Counted from the first letter of the stretch, positions 41,165-51,168 are shown. The stretch: 64,000 nucleotides of DNA from an uncultured Lachnospiraceae bacterium (GCA_910579615.1 CAJTUA010000013.1:1-64000); one strand, 5' to 3'. A program made the numbers and translations. The notes: generated by a model not told the origin, from the sequence alone.

Positions 41165-42127
41165 CTAACCTTTCACGGCCCCAAGCATAATCCCCTTCTC
41201 AAAATACCGCTGCATAAACGGATATACACACAGAATCGGGATAATCGTAATCATGGAAATCGTATACTTATTGATCTTTAAATTCGATGCTACATCCGAA
41301 ACGGACGAGCCTCCCCCTCCGTCGGCAATCGCGCCGAGGTTTGAGGTCGTGTTCAGCCAGGTATACAGCTTGTGCTGCAAAGTGTGCAAATCCGGTGCAT
41401 TGCGCATGTACATCAGGGAATCCGTAAATGAATTCCAGTGCCCGACTGCACCAAAAATCGTGATGGTCGCAAGAATCGGCTTGCAAAGCGGCAGCACAAT
41501 ACTGAAAAATACTTTCATGTACCCCGCACCGTCCATCTGCGCACTCTCCTCAAGCTCCGCCGGTATCGACTCAATGTAGGTCTTTACCAAAATGATATTG
41601 TACGGCACTACGATTGTTGGAATAATATAAGCCGCGAATGTATTGGTCAGGCCAAGCATTGACATATTCATGAATGCCGGCACCAGCCCCGCGTTAAAAT
41701 ACATCGTAATCAGCATCAGGCGGTACCACAATGTCCGATGCCACATTTCCCGCTTTGTCACGATATAGCCCACAAACGCTGTGGAAAGCACCATCAGTGC
41801 CGTCCCGAGCACCGTGCGCAGAACCGTAATCTTAAATGCCTGGAACAAATCGTTATTGCCCGAAAACAGCTTTATGTAGTTCTGCAAATGTATGCCATGC
41901 GGAACAAATGTGATTGCGCCGCGGATGACCATCGCATTATCCGATATCGTATTGATAAACAAATAGTAAAATGGAAATATGCAGCTAACCGTAAAAATCG
42001 TAAAAAACGCATAGTTGAAAATGTAAAATACAATATCCCCCACAGAGTATTTATACTGCTTTTTATGCGTTTTATTGTACTGCTTTTCCGCTTTGTCATC
42101 AAGTTTTTCCTGTTTTGTCTTTGCCAT
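41165..42127 (-). CDS. Carbohydrate ABC transporter permease, LplC type (xylan locus)
   Basis: Of 320 residues, a charged Lys-rich N-terminus of about 25 precedes six membrane helices. The EAA-type loop reads ELEESAQMDGAGYMKVFFSI, where the ATPase docks. The C-terminus ends RYFEKGIMLGAVKG, typical of this family. No ATPase is in the operon; a shared MsmK-type ATPase is usual. AAAGGAGG precedes the ATG. Confidence 0.93.
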   Translation of the reverse strand: MAKTKQEKLDDKAEKQYNKTHKKQYKYSVGDIVFYIFNYAFFTIFTVSCIFPFYYLFINTISDNAMVIRGAITFVPHGIHLQNYIKLFSGNNDLFQAFKITVLRTVLGTALMVLSTAFVGYIVTKREMWHRTLWYRLMLITMYFNAGLVPAFMNMSMLGLTNTFAAYIIPTIVVPYNIILVKTYIESIPAELEESAQMDGAGYMKVFFSIVLPLCKPILATITIFGAVGHWNSFTDSLMYMRNAPDLHTLQHKLYTWLNTTSNLGAIADGGGGSSVSDVASNLKINKYTISMITIIPILCVYPFMQRYFEKGIMLGAVKG

Positions 42128-42145
42128 GTCTTCCTCCTTTTCCCG

Positions 42146-43597
42146 CTACATAATGCTCTCGCCGCGGAGGAGCTTGGATGCCCCGTTCGCAACAAAGAGC
42201 AGGACAACGCTGATGACGGACTTCGTCATACTTACCACGGTCGAAAACGGAATCAGGGCATCCTGGCTTCCGATACCGATATTGTAGACGTAAAGGTCAA
42301 GCACCTGAAGCGCATCCTTTGTCTGTGCGTTGCTGAAAACGAGGTACTGGTCCATGCCGTTGCTCAGGATTCCTGCGATGCTCATAAGCAACAGCACAAA
42401 GAAGGTCGAAGACAGTCCCGGCACCGTGATGTGCAGCATTTTCTGGAAACGCCCCGCGCCATCCACCGTAGCCGCCTCATACAGCTGTTGGTCGATACCG
42501 GAAATGCCCGCGATATAAATAATCGCGCTCCATCCCAGGCCCTTCCACATTCCCCACGCCAGCATCTTCAGCCACAGGTGCGAGGTTGATGCAAGGTAAT
42601 CAAAGTTGTTCCCCGTCATGCTGTTGATAAAGCCGTCCGTCGAAAAAATCGCGAAGGCAATCGCATAGACCAAAACCCAGCTGATAAAGTTCGGGATGGT
42701 CGTGAAAACCTGGACAAAACGGCGGAACGCGGAATTCTTAATCTCTGAGAGGAATATCGCAAACGCCATCGCTACCCAGCTTGTCGCGATACCAAGCCCG
42801 CTCATCGCCAACGTATTTTTCATCACGCGCGCAATGTCACGCCTTGTTGCGGCATTTTGGAACATGTAGGTAAACCACTTGAACCCAACGAATTTATCCA
42901 TCGAAAGCACATCGCCGGACCGGTAGTCAAAAAACGCATAACGCCAGCCCCACAGCGGCAGGTAAGAAAATACAAAACAGAGTGCGAGAAATGGGAGGAA
43001 CATCAAAAACAGCTTGTATTTTGACTCAATCTCCATCTTTTCTTCGCATTCTTTTTTCATCAGAAGCAGCTGCAGCGCCACGGTCAGGCAAAGAATCAGC
43101 AGCCCGACAAAACTGAAGATAAAAATTCCCCTGGCAAGAATCGGCTGTACGTCCTCCGGGGATGCACAGGTTTCCATATCCAGATAGGATTTATAGATAA
43201 CAACAATGCCGGCAAGCAAAACAACCGAACCTGCAAGAGAAAACCAGTTCCCCCTCTTTTTTACCTTCGTGTTGCCAACCGACATACAGCCGCCCGCAAT
43301 CAATGCGATTACACCGACAAGTGCCACCAGGCAGCCAATGAAAAGTATAACGAAAACACTTTCGTTAATATATTTCATGCGGAACGCAAGCTGGCATTTT
43401 TCCACAAGCTTTGAGTAGGAAGTGGCACTGGCAACGAGCGAACGGTTTTTTGGCAGCAAATCCGAAATACGCCCCGGATTGCTGACCGGCAAAAACGCCA
43501 GTGCAATCGCCACGATAATCGCGAGCCTTTGCAGGATGTAAAGAATCTGGATACCATAATCTCTTTTTGTTTTTTTCACAGGAATTGGATTTCCCAT
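42146..43597 (-). CDS. Carbohydrate ABC transporter permease, LplB type, with extra N-terminal membrane domain
   Basis: The protein has 483 residues from ATG 43597, after AGGGGG. Residues from about 200 to the end form the usual LplB permease: YLPLWGWRYAFFDY, six helices, and the EAA loop LYEAATVDGAGRFQKMLHIT. The first 190 residues add about four further helices (for example FVILFIGCLVALVGVIALIA and FVGLLILCLTVALQLLLMK) not found in standard LplB of about 300 residues. Their function is unknown. The gene is 18 bp upstream of the LplC gene. Confidence 0.9.
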   Translation of the reverse strand: MGNPIPVKKTKRDYGIQILYILQRLAIIVAIALAFLPVSNPGRISDLLPKNRSLVASATSYSKLVEKCQLAFRMKYINESVFVILFIGCLVALVGVIALIAGGCMSVGNTKVKKRGNWFSLAGSVVLLAGIVVIYKSYLDMETCASPEDVQPILARGIFIFSFVGLLILCLTVALQLLLMKKECEEKMEIESKYKLFLMFLPFLALCFVFSYLPLWGWRYAFFDYRSGDVLSMDKFVGFKWFTYMFQNAATRRDIARVMKNTLAMSGLGIATSWVAMAFAIFLSEIKNSAFRRFVQVFTTIPNFISWVLVYAIAFAIFSTDGFINSMTGNNFDYLASTSHLWLKMLAWGMWKGLGWSAIIYIAGISGIDQQLYEAATVDGAGRFQKMLHITVPGLSSTFFVLLLMSIAGILSNGMDQYLVFSNAQTKDALQVLDLYVYNIGIGSQDALIPFSTVVSMTKSVISVVLLFVANGASKLLRGESIM

Positions 43598-43651
43598 CAC
43601 ATACCCCCTGTTCATCGCCTGCACTGGCGATTTTTGAAAAAGAATCGGTCA

Positions 43652-43684
43652 GGAAAAGGGACAAGGCCACCCCGTCCCCTTTCC
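43652..43684 (-). terminator. Hairpin after the surface-protein gene
   Basis: GGAAAAGGGAC (43652-43662) and GTCCCCTTTCC (43674-43684) form a stem just after the stop codon. The T-run lies inside the arm, so termination may be partial and allow read-through into the permease genes. Confidence 0.4.
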
Positions 43685-43715
43685 TTCCTCTTAAGAATAT
43701 CTGTTCTTTTAACGC

Positions 43716-45533
43716 TTAATCCTTTTTCTTCTTCATCACAACAACCACAACAATGGCGGCCACCACCACAACACCAATTACAATCCCAACAATCAGCCCC
43801 GTATTCGAACCACTGTCCGTGCTGCTGCTGCTTGCCGCAGGTGTTGCGCTCACAAGCGGTGTCGGCTCGGAAGAACCTTCGGTCGGCACTGGTGTGTTGG
43901 TCGGTTCTGGTTCCGCAGTCGGCTCCGGTGTCGCAGTCGGCTCCGGTGTCGGGTCGGCCGGCTTATCATAGTTCATGCCGGATACCGTAAAATTGATGAC
44001 AATCTTTGTCGGCGGTACCGCATAGTAACCAATCGGAGTCAAATCCTTGTTCCACTGGTTGATAATCAGCATATTCAGATATTCCGGAGAATCCGGGGAA
44101 ACAATCGGGTATACATCATCCACTTCACTGCCGTTGATTTTCACCACGATATCGGAAATCACAATCTCGCCGCTGTTCGGGATATCGGTGGAAAGGAACA
44201 GGAGGTTGAAGGTTTCCTGGGAATCAAAATCCCCACTCAAATCAAGCCCTTCTGCGCTAACGGTGTACGTGCCATTGCCCTTGATTTCAACGTCCGTCAT
44301 CGTACCGTCGCGGTAAATCAGGTTGTTGTCCGGATCCCAGCCGCAAACCTTGTCAAAATGTTCCGTGCCACGGCCGTAGGTCGCATCATCAAATGCATTG
44401 CGGAACGAATAGGTTGGTGTCTGGAAACCAAGATATGCATTGTAAGTACCATCAAGGTCTGCCGTAATGGTCGGTCCTGCCGGCTCTCCGTCTGCCGGTG
44501 CTGCATTCGGGTCAGTCTTTGCGAGTGCATTCAGCGTAACCGTGTACTCTACTGTCGTAAATGCCGGGGAATCAATGTACTGTGTACCCCACTCATTGTA
44601 GCCGCCAGCCAGACGGATGGACTGTGTCTTGCTATATTCGCCAGTTCCCTCGTACCACCACGCATCTCCCGCCGCCGCATCAATTTCCACATCCGCGCCG
44701 TCCACCTTTAAGGAAACGGTCGCGTCAAGTTCTTCAATGCCTTCCGCCACAAGCACCGGTGCAATCCAGTAAGTATGTAAAACCGCACTTGGAACGGTTA
44801 CGGAAACGGTCTTTGTCTCGCCGACTGCAATCGTCTCATTGACTGCGGTCACTTCACCCGCGTTATCTTCCGCGTTCGGGCTGTTGTACTGGTAGCCCCA
44901 GTCGCCGCTCTCCGCCAAATCGCCGCCAAAGCCCACATAAAGTACATGGCTGTCGGTATCCGGAATCGTAGCTGCTGTGCCAGCGCTATCCCCGCCGCTC
45001 TGGACAATGCTATTTAAGGTAACCGTGTACTCTACCGTTGTGAATAACGGGGACTCAATATAATGTGCACCCCACTCATTGTAACCGCCCGCTAGACGGA
45101 TGGACTGTGCCTCGGTATATTCCCCGGTACCCTCATACCACCATGCATCGCCCGCTGTGGTATCAATTTCCACATCCGCGCCATCCACCTTTAGGGAAAC
45201 CGTCGCGTCAAGCTCGGTCACACCTTCCGCCACAAGCACTGGTGCAATCCACCAAGTATGTAAGGTCGCCGTCGGAACGGTTACGGAAACGGTCTTCGTC
45301 TCACCGACCGCAATCGTCTCATTGACTGCCGTCACTTCGCCATCGTTATTTTCCGCGTTCGGGCTGTTATACTGGTAACCCCAGTCACTTGCATCCGCAG
45401 CCGCCGCGCCAAAACCAACATAGAGCGTGTAGCTGTCATCTGCTTTCACCTGCGCTGCCGGTGCGATATGGAGCATATTCAGCACAAGCGCCAGACAAAA
45501 GAGGACAGCAAACAATCTTCTTGCTTTTCTCAT
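43716..45533 (-). CDS. Membrane-anchored surface protein with two tandem beta-domains, likely glycan binding
   Basis: Of 605 residues, the signal peptide ends near APAAQVKA. Two homologous domains of about 165 residues follow (about 36-190 and 200-365), each starting YVGFG and containing SDWGYQYNSPNAE or SGDWGYQYNSPNAE and DAWWYEGTGEY. A third, different beta domain spans about 375-525. A Pro/Thr/Glu-rich stalk, one transmembrane helix (GLIVGIVIGVVVVAAIVVVV) and KKKKD end it. Such proteins hold glycan chains at the cell surface. Its place upstream of the transporter genes suggests it belongs to the xylan-type locus. Confidence 0.75.
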   Translation of the reverse strand: MRKARRLFAVLFCLALVLNMLHIAPAAQVKADDSYTLYVGFGAAAADASDWGYQYNSPNAENNDGEVTAVNETIAVGETKTVSVTVPTATLHTWWIAPVLVAEGVTELDATVSLKVDGADVEIDTTAGDAWWYEGTGEYTEAQSIRLAGGYNEWGAHYIESPLFTTVEYTVTLNSIVQSGGDSAGTAATIPDTDSHVLYVGFGGDLAESGDWGYQYNSPNAEDNAGEVTAVNETIAVGETKTVSVTVPSAVLHTYWIAPVLVAEGIEELDATVSLKVDGADVEIDAAAGDAWWYEGTGEYSKTQSIRLAGGYNEWGTQYIDSPAFTTVEYTVTLNALAKTDPNAAPADGEPAGPTITADLDGTYNAYLGFQTPTYSFRNAFDDATYGRGTEHFDKVCGWDPDNNLIYRDGTMTDVEIKGNGTYTVSAEGLDLSGDFDSQETFNLLFLSTDIPNSGEIVISDIVVKINGSEVDDVYPIVSPDSPEYLNMLIINQWNKDLTPIGYYAVPPTKIVINFTVSGMNYDKPADPTPEPTATPEPTAEPEPTNTPVPTEGSSEPTPLVSATPAASSSSTDSGSNTGLIVGIVIGVVVVAAIVVVVVMKKKKD

Positions 45534-45596
45534 ATTATCTCCTCCTAAAAAAAAATTGAATTAAATATCCTGTAAGGTTTATCACCTTACTTAATC

Positions 45597-45625
45597 ATTT
45601 TAGTATATTCTGGCGAAAATAGCAA
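45597..45625 (-). promoter_or_regulatory. Promoter of the surface-protein/transporter unit
   Basis: TTGCTA (45625 to 45620), a 17-bp spacer and TAAAAT (45602 to 45597) on the minus strand. A small hairpin, GTAAGG/CCTTAC at 45572-45590, lies in the leader. Confidence 0.55.
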
Positions 45626-45840
45626 TACCCTTTGTGCAAATTTCATAATTTTTTTTAACTGCTCCGCCTTCTTTTTCACAAATTGCCGTTCAAATCCCTG
45701 GCAGTATAGTTTATTTCTGTCCATTTTACCGTAATCGTTTTCGCTATAATACATATATGTTTTTATATTTGCAGATCATGTCCCACCCCAAAAATTCCAC
45801 AAAAACATATCGGGCTTATAAAATATCACTTAAAAAAACA

Positions 45841-45897
45841 AAAGCCCAAAACGGCTGCATGGAAAAATCATTTCTCCACGCAGCCGTTTTGGGCTTT
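45841..45897. terminator. Long bidirectional terminator after the hybrid kinase gene
   Basis: AAAGCCCAAAACGGCTGC and GCAGCCGTTTTGGGCTTT form an 18-bp perfect stem with A- and T-runs at the ends. It separates the kinase gene from the surface-protein unit. Confidence 0.9.
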
Positions 45898-45966
45898 TCA
45901 ACTTTTATGCTTCAGGTTTTCAGGCTCCATGCCCTCCCCGCTGCCTTGCTCAATCCGTTTGCTTCA

Positions 45967-48900
45967 TTACTTTAAAAACTGCCGCAGCACCTCCATGAGT
46001 ACCTCCATATCAAGCGGCTTCGCAATATGCGCATTCATCCCATTCTTTAACGCCGCCTCCTTATCTTCCTCAAGCGCGTTCGCTGTCATCGCAAGAATCG
46101 GCAGGTTCTTTACATCCTTCCTTGGCAGGGCGCGGATTGTCCTTGTCGCCTCATACCCGTCCATAATCGGCATCTGTACATCCATCAGGATGGCATCGTA
46201 ATAGAACTCCTCCGATGCCCTGAACATCGCCACCGCGTCCGTTCCGTCCGGCGCACTCTCAACCACAAAACCCGCTTCCGTCAGGATAAGCTCTGCAATC
46301 TCACGGTTTAGCTCAATATCCTCCACAAGCAAAAGGCGCTTGCCGCCAAAATCCTCCAAAGTCCATGCAGCAGCTTCATCCCTGCCTTCCACCAGGTTAT
46401 TCGCCACCAACAGCGCAGACTTCAAATCCGACATAAAGAGCGGCTTTGCACAGAACGCAGTCACCCCTGCGCCCCTTGCCTCCTCCTCGATATCCGTCCA
46501 GTCATAGGCGGTCAGGATAATAATCGGCGCTTCGTTGCCCACCACACTTCGTATCTTCCTTGCCGTCTCCACCCCGCTGGTTTCCGGCATCTGCCAGTCA
46601 ATAATATAGGTATGGTAGGAGTCGCCCTCCTCGCGGGCAAGCTTCGCGCGGTACGCCGCCTCCCTTCCGGATGTCGTCCACTCGGCACGCATTCCAAGCT
46701 GCTTTAACATCTTGCTCACACTGTCACAGACATTAAAATCATCATCGACCACCAGTGCCCTCAGGCCCTCAAGCTCCTTAATCTGCTCCGCATTCTTCTC
46801 CACGTCCTGCAGCTTTAAGCTGATGCTCACCGTAAACGTACTTCCCTTGCCAACCTCGCTCTGCACCTCAATCGTGCCGCTCATCATCTCAACGATGTTC
46901 TTTGTGATTGCCATGCCAAGCCCCGTGCCCTGAATACCGGACTGGGTGACCGTCGCCTCCCGCTCAAACGGCTCAAAAATATGCTGCACAAACTCGCTTG
47001 ACATTCCCACGCCGTTATCCTTGACGATGAAAATATAATCCCCATACCCATGCCGGAACGTTGTCTTTTGCATAATCCGGAATGAGACCGTGCCGCCTGC
47101 CGGGGTATACTTCACGGCATTGCTCAGCAGGTTGATAAAAATCTGGTTGAGCTTTAATGAATCCGCAATGACATCCTCGTTGACTACCTCAAACGTATCA
47201 ATGAAAAGCTCCAGCTGCTTTGCCTTTACCTGTGGCTGGATAATATTGACAAGATTATGCATCAGTTCGGAAATATTGCACTCCTGCTCATTGATCTGCA
47301 CCTTCCCGCTCTCAATCCGGCTCATATCAAGAATATCATTGATTAAGCTCAGCAAATGGTTGCTGGAGGAAAGCACCTTCTGCAAGCAGTCCCTGACCTG
47401 CTCTTTATTGTCAATATGGCTGACCGCAATCGTCGTAAACCCGATAATCGCATTCATCGGCGTGCGGATATCATGCGACATATTCGAAAGGAATGCGGTT
47501 TTCGCCTTGTTTGCGTGCTGCGCCTGCATCAGCGCATCCTGCAGTGCCTGTGTCTGTTCCCTCTGCCGGCAGACCTGGTCGGTGATTTCCTTTGATACGG
47601 CCATCACCATAATGTCATCCGTATCATTATCCCTTGTCATGACAAATGATTGGCGGACACATATCAGCTCGCCGCCGGATTTTTTCCCCCAGTAATCCAG
47701 TACAACCTCTGCCTCCCCCTGCCCAAACCGTTCTTTCAGGTATTCAATATTTACCATGCTCCGGTAGGTCTCCATGGATTCCCCCAAAACAAACGCTTCC
47801 CATTTCCGAAAGCATTCCGATGCCTGGCACGGTGCCTTCAGACCTGCTACCTCCAACAAAGAGACCATCTTTCCGTCCAGGGTACACACAATATCCTGTT
47901 CCATCCTGTCCTTTGTCAGATTAAATTCAAATGTGCTGAACGCGCTGGAAGCAACCGCAATCCGGTACTGCCTTTCCTTGCGGTTTGCAAGGGACATCTG
48001 CGCCTGAATCCTCAATTCCTTTTCCTTGACTTCCGTAATGTTCTGGCGGGTCAGCAGCGCTTTCACCGCCCTGCCATCCTTGCGCTCCACACACATGACA
48101 TTTGCATGTTCCCATTCCTCGCGCCCGTCGCGCAGGACATGGCGCTCAAACCGCACATCTTCCTGTTCTTCAAAAGCCTTCTGCAGCGCTTCTGGTTCAA
48201 GCTGCGCGGCAAACTCCTCCCGCTCACTCCCCTCCACTACAATCGAGCACAGATGCTTTGCCAATTCCTCATATTTCCCACAGATTGCAAGGTTTTCATC
48301 CTCCGACTTCGTTCCTGCCAGATACTGATAAGTTCCGTTCTCAAAATCAACCAGCGAAAAGCGGTTAAACAGGGTGGTCACACCGTCAATGATGTAGCCC
48401 ATCTCCCGGTTTTCCCTCTCAAGCACCTTCTTTGTCTTTCTTGCGCGAACCAACAAGGACATAATATAGAAGATAAACAAAATTATCAGCATCATTTCCA
48501 GACGGATTCCAACCAGGTTTTCCGTCCGAATCATGCTTTGCGTCACATCCTTCGGGAAGGTCTGCACAAGCACATACTCATTTTCCGGGAGATAGGTCAC
48601 GCAGATATTATCCGTCTTGCTGTCCTCGTCACAGATAAACGCACCCTCCCCGCCATTCTCAAATACGCGCTTTACATCCTCTGCCGTCCTCCCATCAATG
48701 ACCCCGTCCGCAAAAAGATAATCAATCAGGTTCCCCTCATAGACCTTATCGTCCGAACTTGCAATCACATATCCATCCGGAGTGCACAAAAATACATCCG
48801 CCGTCTCGCCGAAATAGGTCGTCTTAAGCATATCCTTTAAGTATTCCTCTGCCAGATACACGCCGCGTAGCACACCGATAATCTCGCCATTGTAACGAAC

Positions 48901-49356
48901 CGGCGCGTAGAAATTCGCCATTATCTCATCAAAAAAATAAGAATCAAAAATGATGACAATGTCGCTTTCCCCCTGCATCCCTTCCTTATAAAAGGACCGC
49001 CCTGTCACATCCGCCGTCCGCCCGTCGGAAGTATAGTCCACCCCTTCCCTGTCCGTAAACAGCACGGCATCAAAAACAGCGTTTTCCTCCATCTTTTCTA
49101 ACATCTGCGCCGTAACCATCGGTTCTGTCAGGCTTTCCCCGACAAAATACGAATATGTACTTATGCGTCCCAGGGCATTGCTCAGTTCCTCATCAATCTG
49201 GGCTGCTTTCATCTGCGCGGAATCCGCCGCATAATTGCGGTTCCGCTCCCCGATACGCTCCCGGTTCTGGACGGTATACCAGTGAAACAATATGATAATG
49301 GCAACCAAAAGAACCATAACATATATGATTTCACGCAATGTTCTTTTCCTTTTCAT
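45967..49356 (-). CDS. Hybrid sensor histidine kinase with two receiver domains
   Basis: Of 1129 residues, transmembrane helices at about 8-27 and 285-303 flank an extracellular Cache-like sensor domain (about 30-280). PAS-like segments follow to about 595. The kinase core has H628 in SNMSHDIRTPMNAI, N-box NLLSNAVKY and G-box GTGLGMAI. Two receivers end the protein, with acceptors D920 (IIDWQMP) and D1059 (ILMDVQMP). No DNA-binding output is fused, so a separate regulator or second-messenger enzyme is needed. It stands alone between the xylan and fructan loci and may sense a sugar or metabolite. Confidence 0.92.
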   Translation of the reverse strand: MKRKRTLREIIYVMVLLVAIIILFHWYTVQNRERIGERNRNYAADSAQMKAAQIDEELSNALGRISTYSYFVGESLTEPMVTAQMLEKMEENAVFDAVLFTDREGVDYTSDGRTADVTGRSFYKEGMQGESDIVIIFDSYFFDEIMANFYAPVRYNGEIIGVLRGVYLAEEYLKDMLKTTYFGETADVFLCTPDGYVIASSDDKVYEGNLIDYLFADGVIDGRTAEDVKRVFENGGEGAFICDEDSKTDNICVTYLPENEYVLVQTFPKDVTQSMIRTENLVGIRLEMMLIILFIFYIMSLLVRARKTKKVLERENREMGYIIDGVTTLFNRFSLVDFENGTYQYLAGTKSEDENLAICGKYEELAKHLCSIVVEGSEREEFAAQLEPEALQKAFEEQEDVRFERHVLRDGREEWEHANVMCVERKDGRAVKALLTRQNITEVKEKELRIQAQMSLANRKERQYRIAVASSAFSTFEFNLTKDRMEQDIVCTLDGKMVSLLEVAGLKAPCQASECFRKWEAFVLGESMETYRSMVNIEYLKERFGQGEAEVVLDYWGKKSGGELICVRQSFVMTRDNDTDDIMVMAVSKEITDQVCRQREQTQALQDALMQAQHANKAKTAFLSNMSHDIRTPMNAIIGFTTIAVSHIDNKEQVRDCLQKVLSSSNHLLSLINDILDMSRIESGKVQINEQECNISELMHNLVNIIQPQVKAKQLELFIDTFEVVNEDVIADSLKLNQIFINLLSNAVKYTPAGGTVSFRIMQKTTFRHGYGDYIFIVKDNGVGMSSEFVQHIFEPFEREATVTQSGIQGTGLGMAITKNIVEMMSGTIEVQSEVGKGSTFTVSISLKLQDVEKNAEQIKELEGLRALVVDDDFNVCDSVSKMLKQLGMRAEWTTSGREAAYRAKLAREEGDSYHTYIIDWQMPETSGVETARKIRSVVGNEAPIIILTAYDWTDIEEEARGAGVTAFCAKPLFMSDLKSALLVANNLVEGRDEAAAWTLEDFGGKRLLLVEDIELNREIAELILTEAGFVVESAPDGTDAVAMFRASEEFYYDAILMDVQMPIMDGYEATRTIRALPRKDVKNLPILAMTANALEEDKEAALKNGMNAHIAKPLDMEVLMEVLRQFLK

Positions 49357-49555
49357 AATGCCCTCCCCTTATGATTATCCCTGTTTCTTATCCCTGGAAC
49401 ATTTCCATCTTTTCATGCCGCGCTACCTTCCCCTTCCTGTAAGCATTATTGACCTACGATAAGATTTTACCATAAAACATCCCAAAATAAAAGCACTTTC
49501 CTCCAAGTTTTTTGTCAAAATGCTAAAATACAGAAAATATCCTGTAATATAAAAA

Positions 49556-49598
49556 CCGTGCCTGGCGGTTCCCTTTTCTGGGAACAAACCTGACACGG
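49556..49598 (-). terminator. Terminator of the fructan locus
   Basis: On the minus strand CCGTGTCAGG pairs with CCAGGCACGG around a nested GTTCCC/GGGAAC. TTTTTATA follows. It closes the operon after the PfkB kinase gene. Confidence 0.8.
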
Positions 49599-49645
49599 TC
49601 GAAAAAATATTTCCTCCAGCAGCGCTTTCTTTTGCACTGCTAATT

Positions 49646-50755
49646 TTACTGTTTTTTACTGTTCTCCTTTTTCAAAAGTGCCTCGACCTCCTGCCTTGAC
49701 GGCATTACCTTAAGCGCCCCCTTCCTCGTCGTAATGATTGCCGCCGCGACACCCGCAAAAGAAAGCATTTCCCGGAGTTGATTTTCCGTCAGTTGTACAA
49801 GACCATGCTCCAGAATATAATGCAGCACGCAGGCACAGAATGTATCCCCCGCCCCCGTTGTCTCAATCGTTTTTTTCTGCAGATAGGCGGCTGCCTCCAC
49901 CTGTATGCTGCCGCGCAGGCTATCCCTGGATGCGCCACAGCAATCCGGGTTATGGGATGCCAGGGCTGCGCGGCGCAAATCACGGCAGCACCCGCCATCG
50001 TAATAAGCACGGCTTCCCTCCCGCCCCATCGACAGCAAAATCAGCGGAATCCCATAGTCCTTACGCAGCACGCGGACTCCCTCGTCAAAATCCTGCTTCC
50101 CGGTAAACCACCGGATTTCATTGTCGGAAATCTTTAGTATATCACACCAACCCATGCCGTAAGCAATCTGCTCCCTTGCTTCTTTATGCGATTCCCACAA
50201 AGGTTCCCGCAGATTCGGATCAAACGAAATCAGGCACCCTGCTTCCCGCGCAATTGCAAGCGCCTTTGCTGTCGCCTCCCGCACCACAGGATGTGTCATG
50301 GAAAGCGAGCCAAAATGAAATATTTTTGACTCTGTAATCAACGCTTCACACGTCTCATCGATTTCATCTGCGCGCAGACACATATCCGCACCCGGATTGC
50401 GGTAAAAGGAAAAATCCCTGTCCCCGTCGGCTGCTGTATGTACAAATGCAAGCGTCGTATGTACTTTGCTGTCCATCAAAAGCCTTTCCGTATCGATACC
50501 TGCCTCGCAGACAACCTCTTTCAAATGCCTGCCCAAAAAATCATCGCCCACCTTGCCGATAAACGCCGTCCGCCTCCCGAGCTTTGCAAGCATCGCCAGT
50601 ACATTGCAGGGTGCACCGCCAGGATTGGCTTCGAACAGGAAATTTCCCTGCCCACTTAACCCATTTTCTGTAAAATCAATCAGAAGTTCTCCCAGGGCAG
50701 TCACATCATATTTTCGTTCCCGCCCCTTTGCCCCAAACGTGTTGTGTTCGTGCAT
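49646..50755 (-). CDS. PfkB-family sugar kinase, likely fructokinase
   Basis: Of 369 residues, the start VTALGELLIDFTENG and GGAPCNVLAMLAKLGR are substrate-site blocks of ribokinase-type enzymes. TIETTGAGDTFCACVL carries the catalytic Asp and anion hole. An insertion of about 35 residues before it (RRAALASHNPDCCGASRDSL region) makes the protein longer than the usual 320. Neighbouring GH32 enzymes release fructose, so fructose 6-phosphorylation is the likely job. It is the last gene of the operon. Confidence 0.88.
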   Translation of the reverse strand: MHEHNTFGAKGRERKYDVTALGELLIDFTENGLSGQGNFLFEANPGGAPCNVLAMLAKLGRRTAFIGKVGDDFLGRHLKEVVCEAGIDTERLLMDSKVHTTLAFVHTAADGDRDFSFYRNPGADMCLRADEIDETCEALITESKIFHFGSLSMTHPVVREATAKALAIAREAGCLISFDPNLREPLWESHKEAREQIAYGMGWCDILKISDNEIRWFTGKQDFDEGVRVLRKDYGIPLILLSMGREGSRAYYDGGCCRDLRRAALASHNPDCCGASRDSLRGSIQVEAAAYLQKKTIETTGAGDTFCACVLHYILEHGLVQLTENQLREMLSFAGVAAAIITTRKGALKVMPSRQEVEALLKKENSKKQ

Positions 50756-50770
50756 TCTGGCATACCTCCT

Positions 50771-51168
50771 ATTTTAAGTTCCGCATGTTCCCTCCCAGAC
50801 CCCTTTACGGCAGTGGGATTTTTTCTCCGCCCTGCTCCGAAAAAATTCCACTGGGGGTCTGTACGGGAACATGCTGTTTTAAATTCTTATTTTAAGTTCC
50901 GCATGTTCCCTCCCAGACCCCTTTACGGCAGTGGGATTTTTTCTCCGCCCTGCTCCAAAAAAATTCCACTGGGGGTCTGTACGGGAACATGCTGTTTTAA
51001 ATTCTTATTTTAAGTTCCGCATGTTCCCTCCCAGACCCCTTTACGGCAGTGGGATTTTTTCTCCGCCCTGCTCCAAAAAAATTCCACTGGGGGTCTGTAC
51101 GGGAACATGCTGTTTTAAATTCTTATTTTAAGTTCCGCATGTTCCCTCCCAGACCCCTTCATGGCTTT
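50771..51168 (-). repeat. Palindromic element array, three full units plus a partial one (GH32 to PfkB gap)
   Basis: The unit length is exactly 118 bp (end motifs at 50776, 50894, 51012 and 51130). Arms GCATGTTCCC/GGGAACATGC are perfect, and the inner stem is CAGTGGAATTTTTT/AAAAAATCCCACTG. Units are almost identical, so the array expanded recently. The partial unit begins right after the GH32 stop codon. The last unit ends at the PfkB AGGAGG. Confidence 0.93.

Noticed and set aside
47650..48840. Plus-strand frame of 396 codons
   Set aside because: It is antisense to the hybrid sensor kinase, whose domains are continuous on the minus strand.
50771..51168. Regularly spaced repeats resembling a CRISPR array
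   Set aside because: Whole 118-bp units repeat almost identically, so there are no unique spacers, and no cas genes are present.
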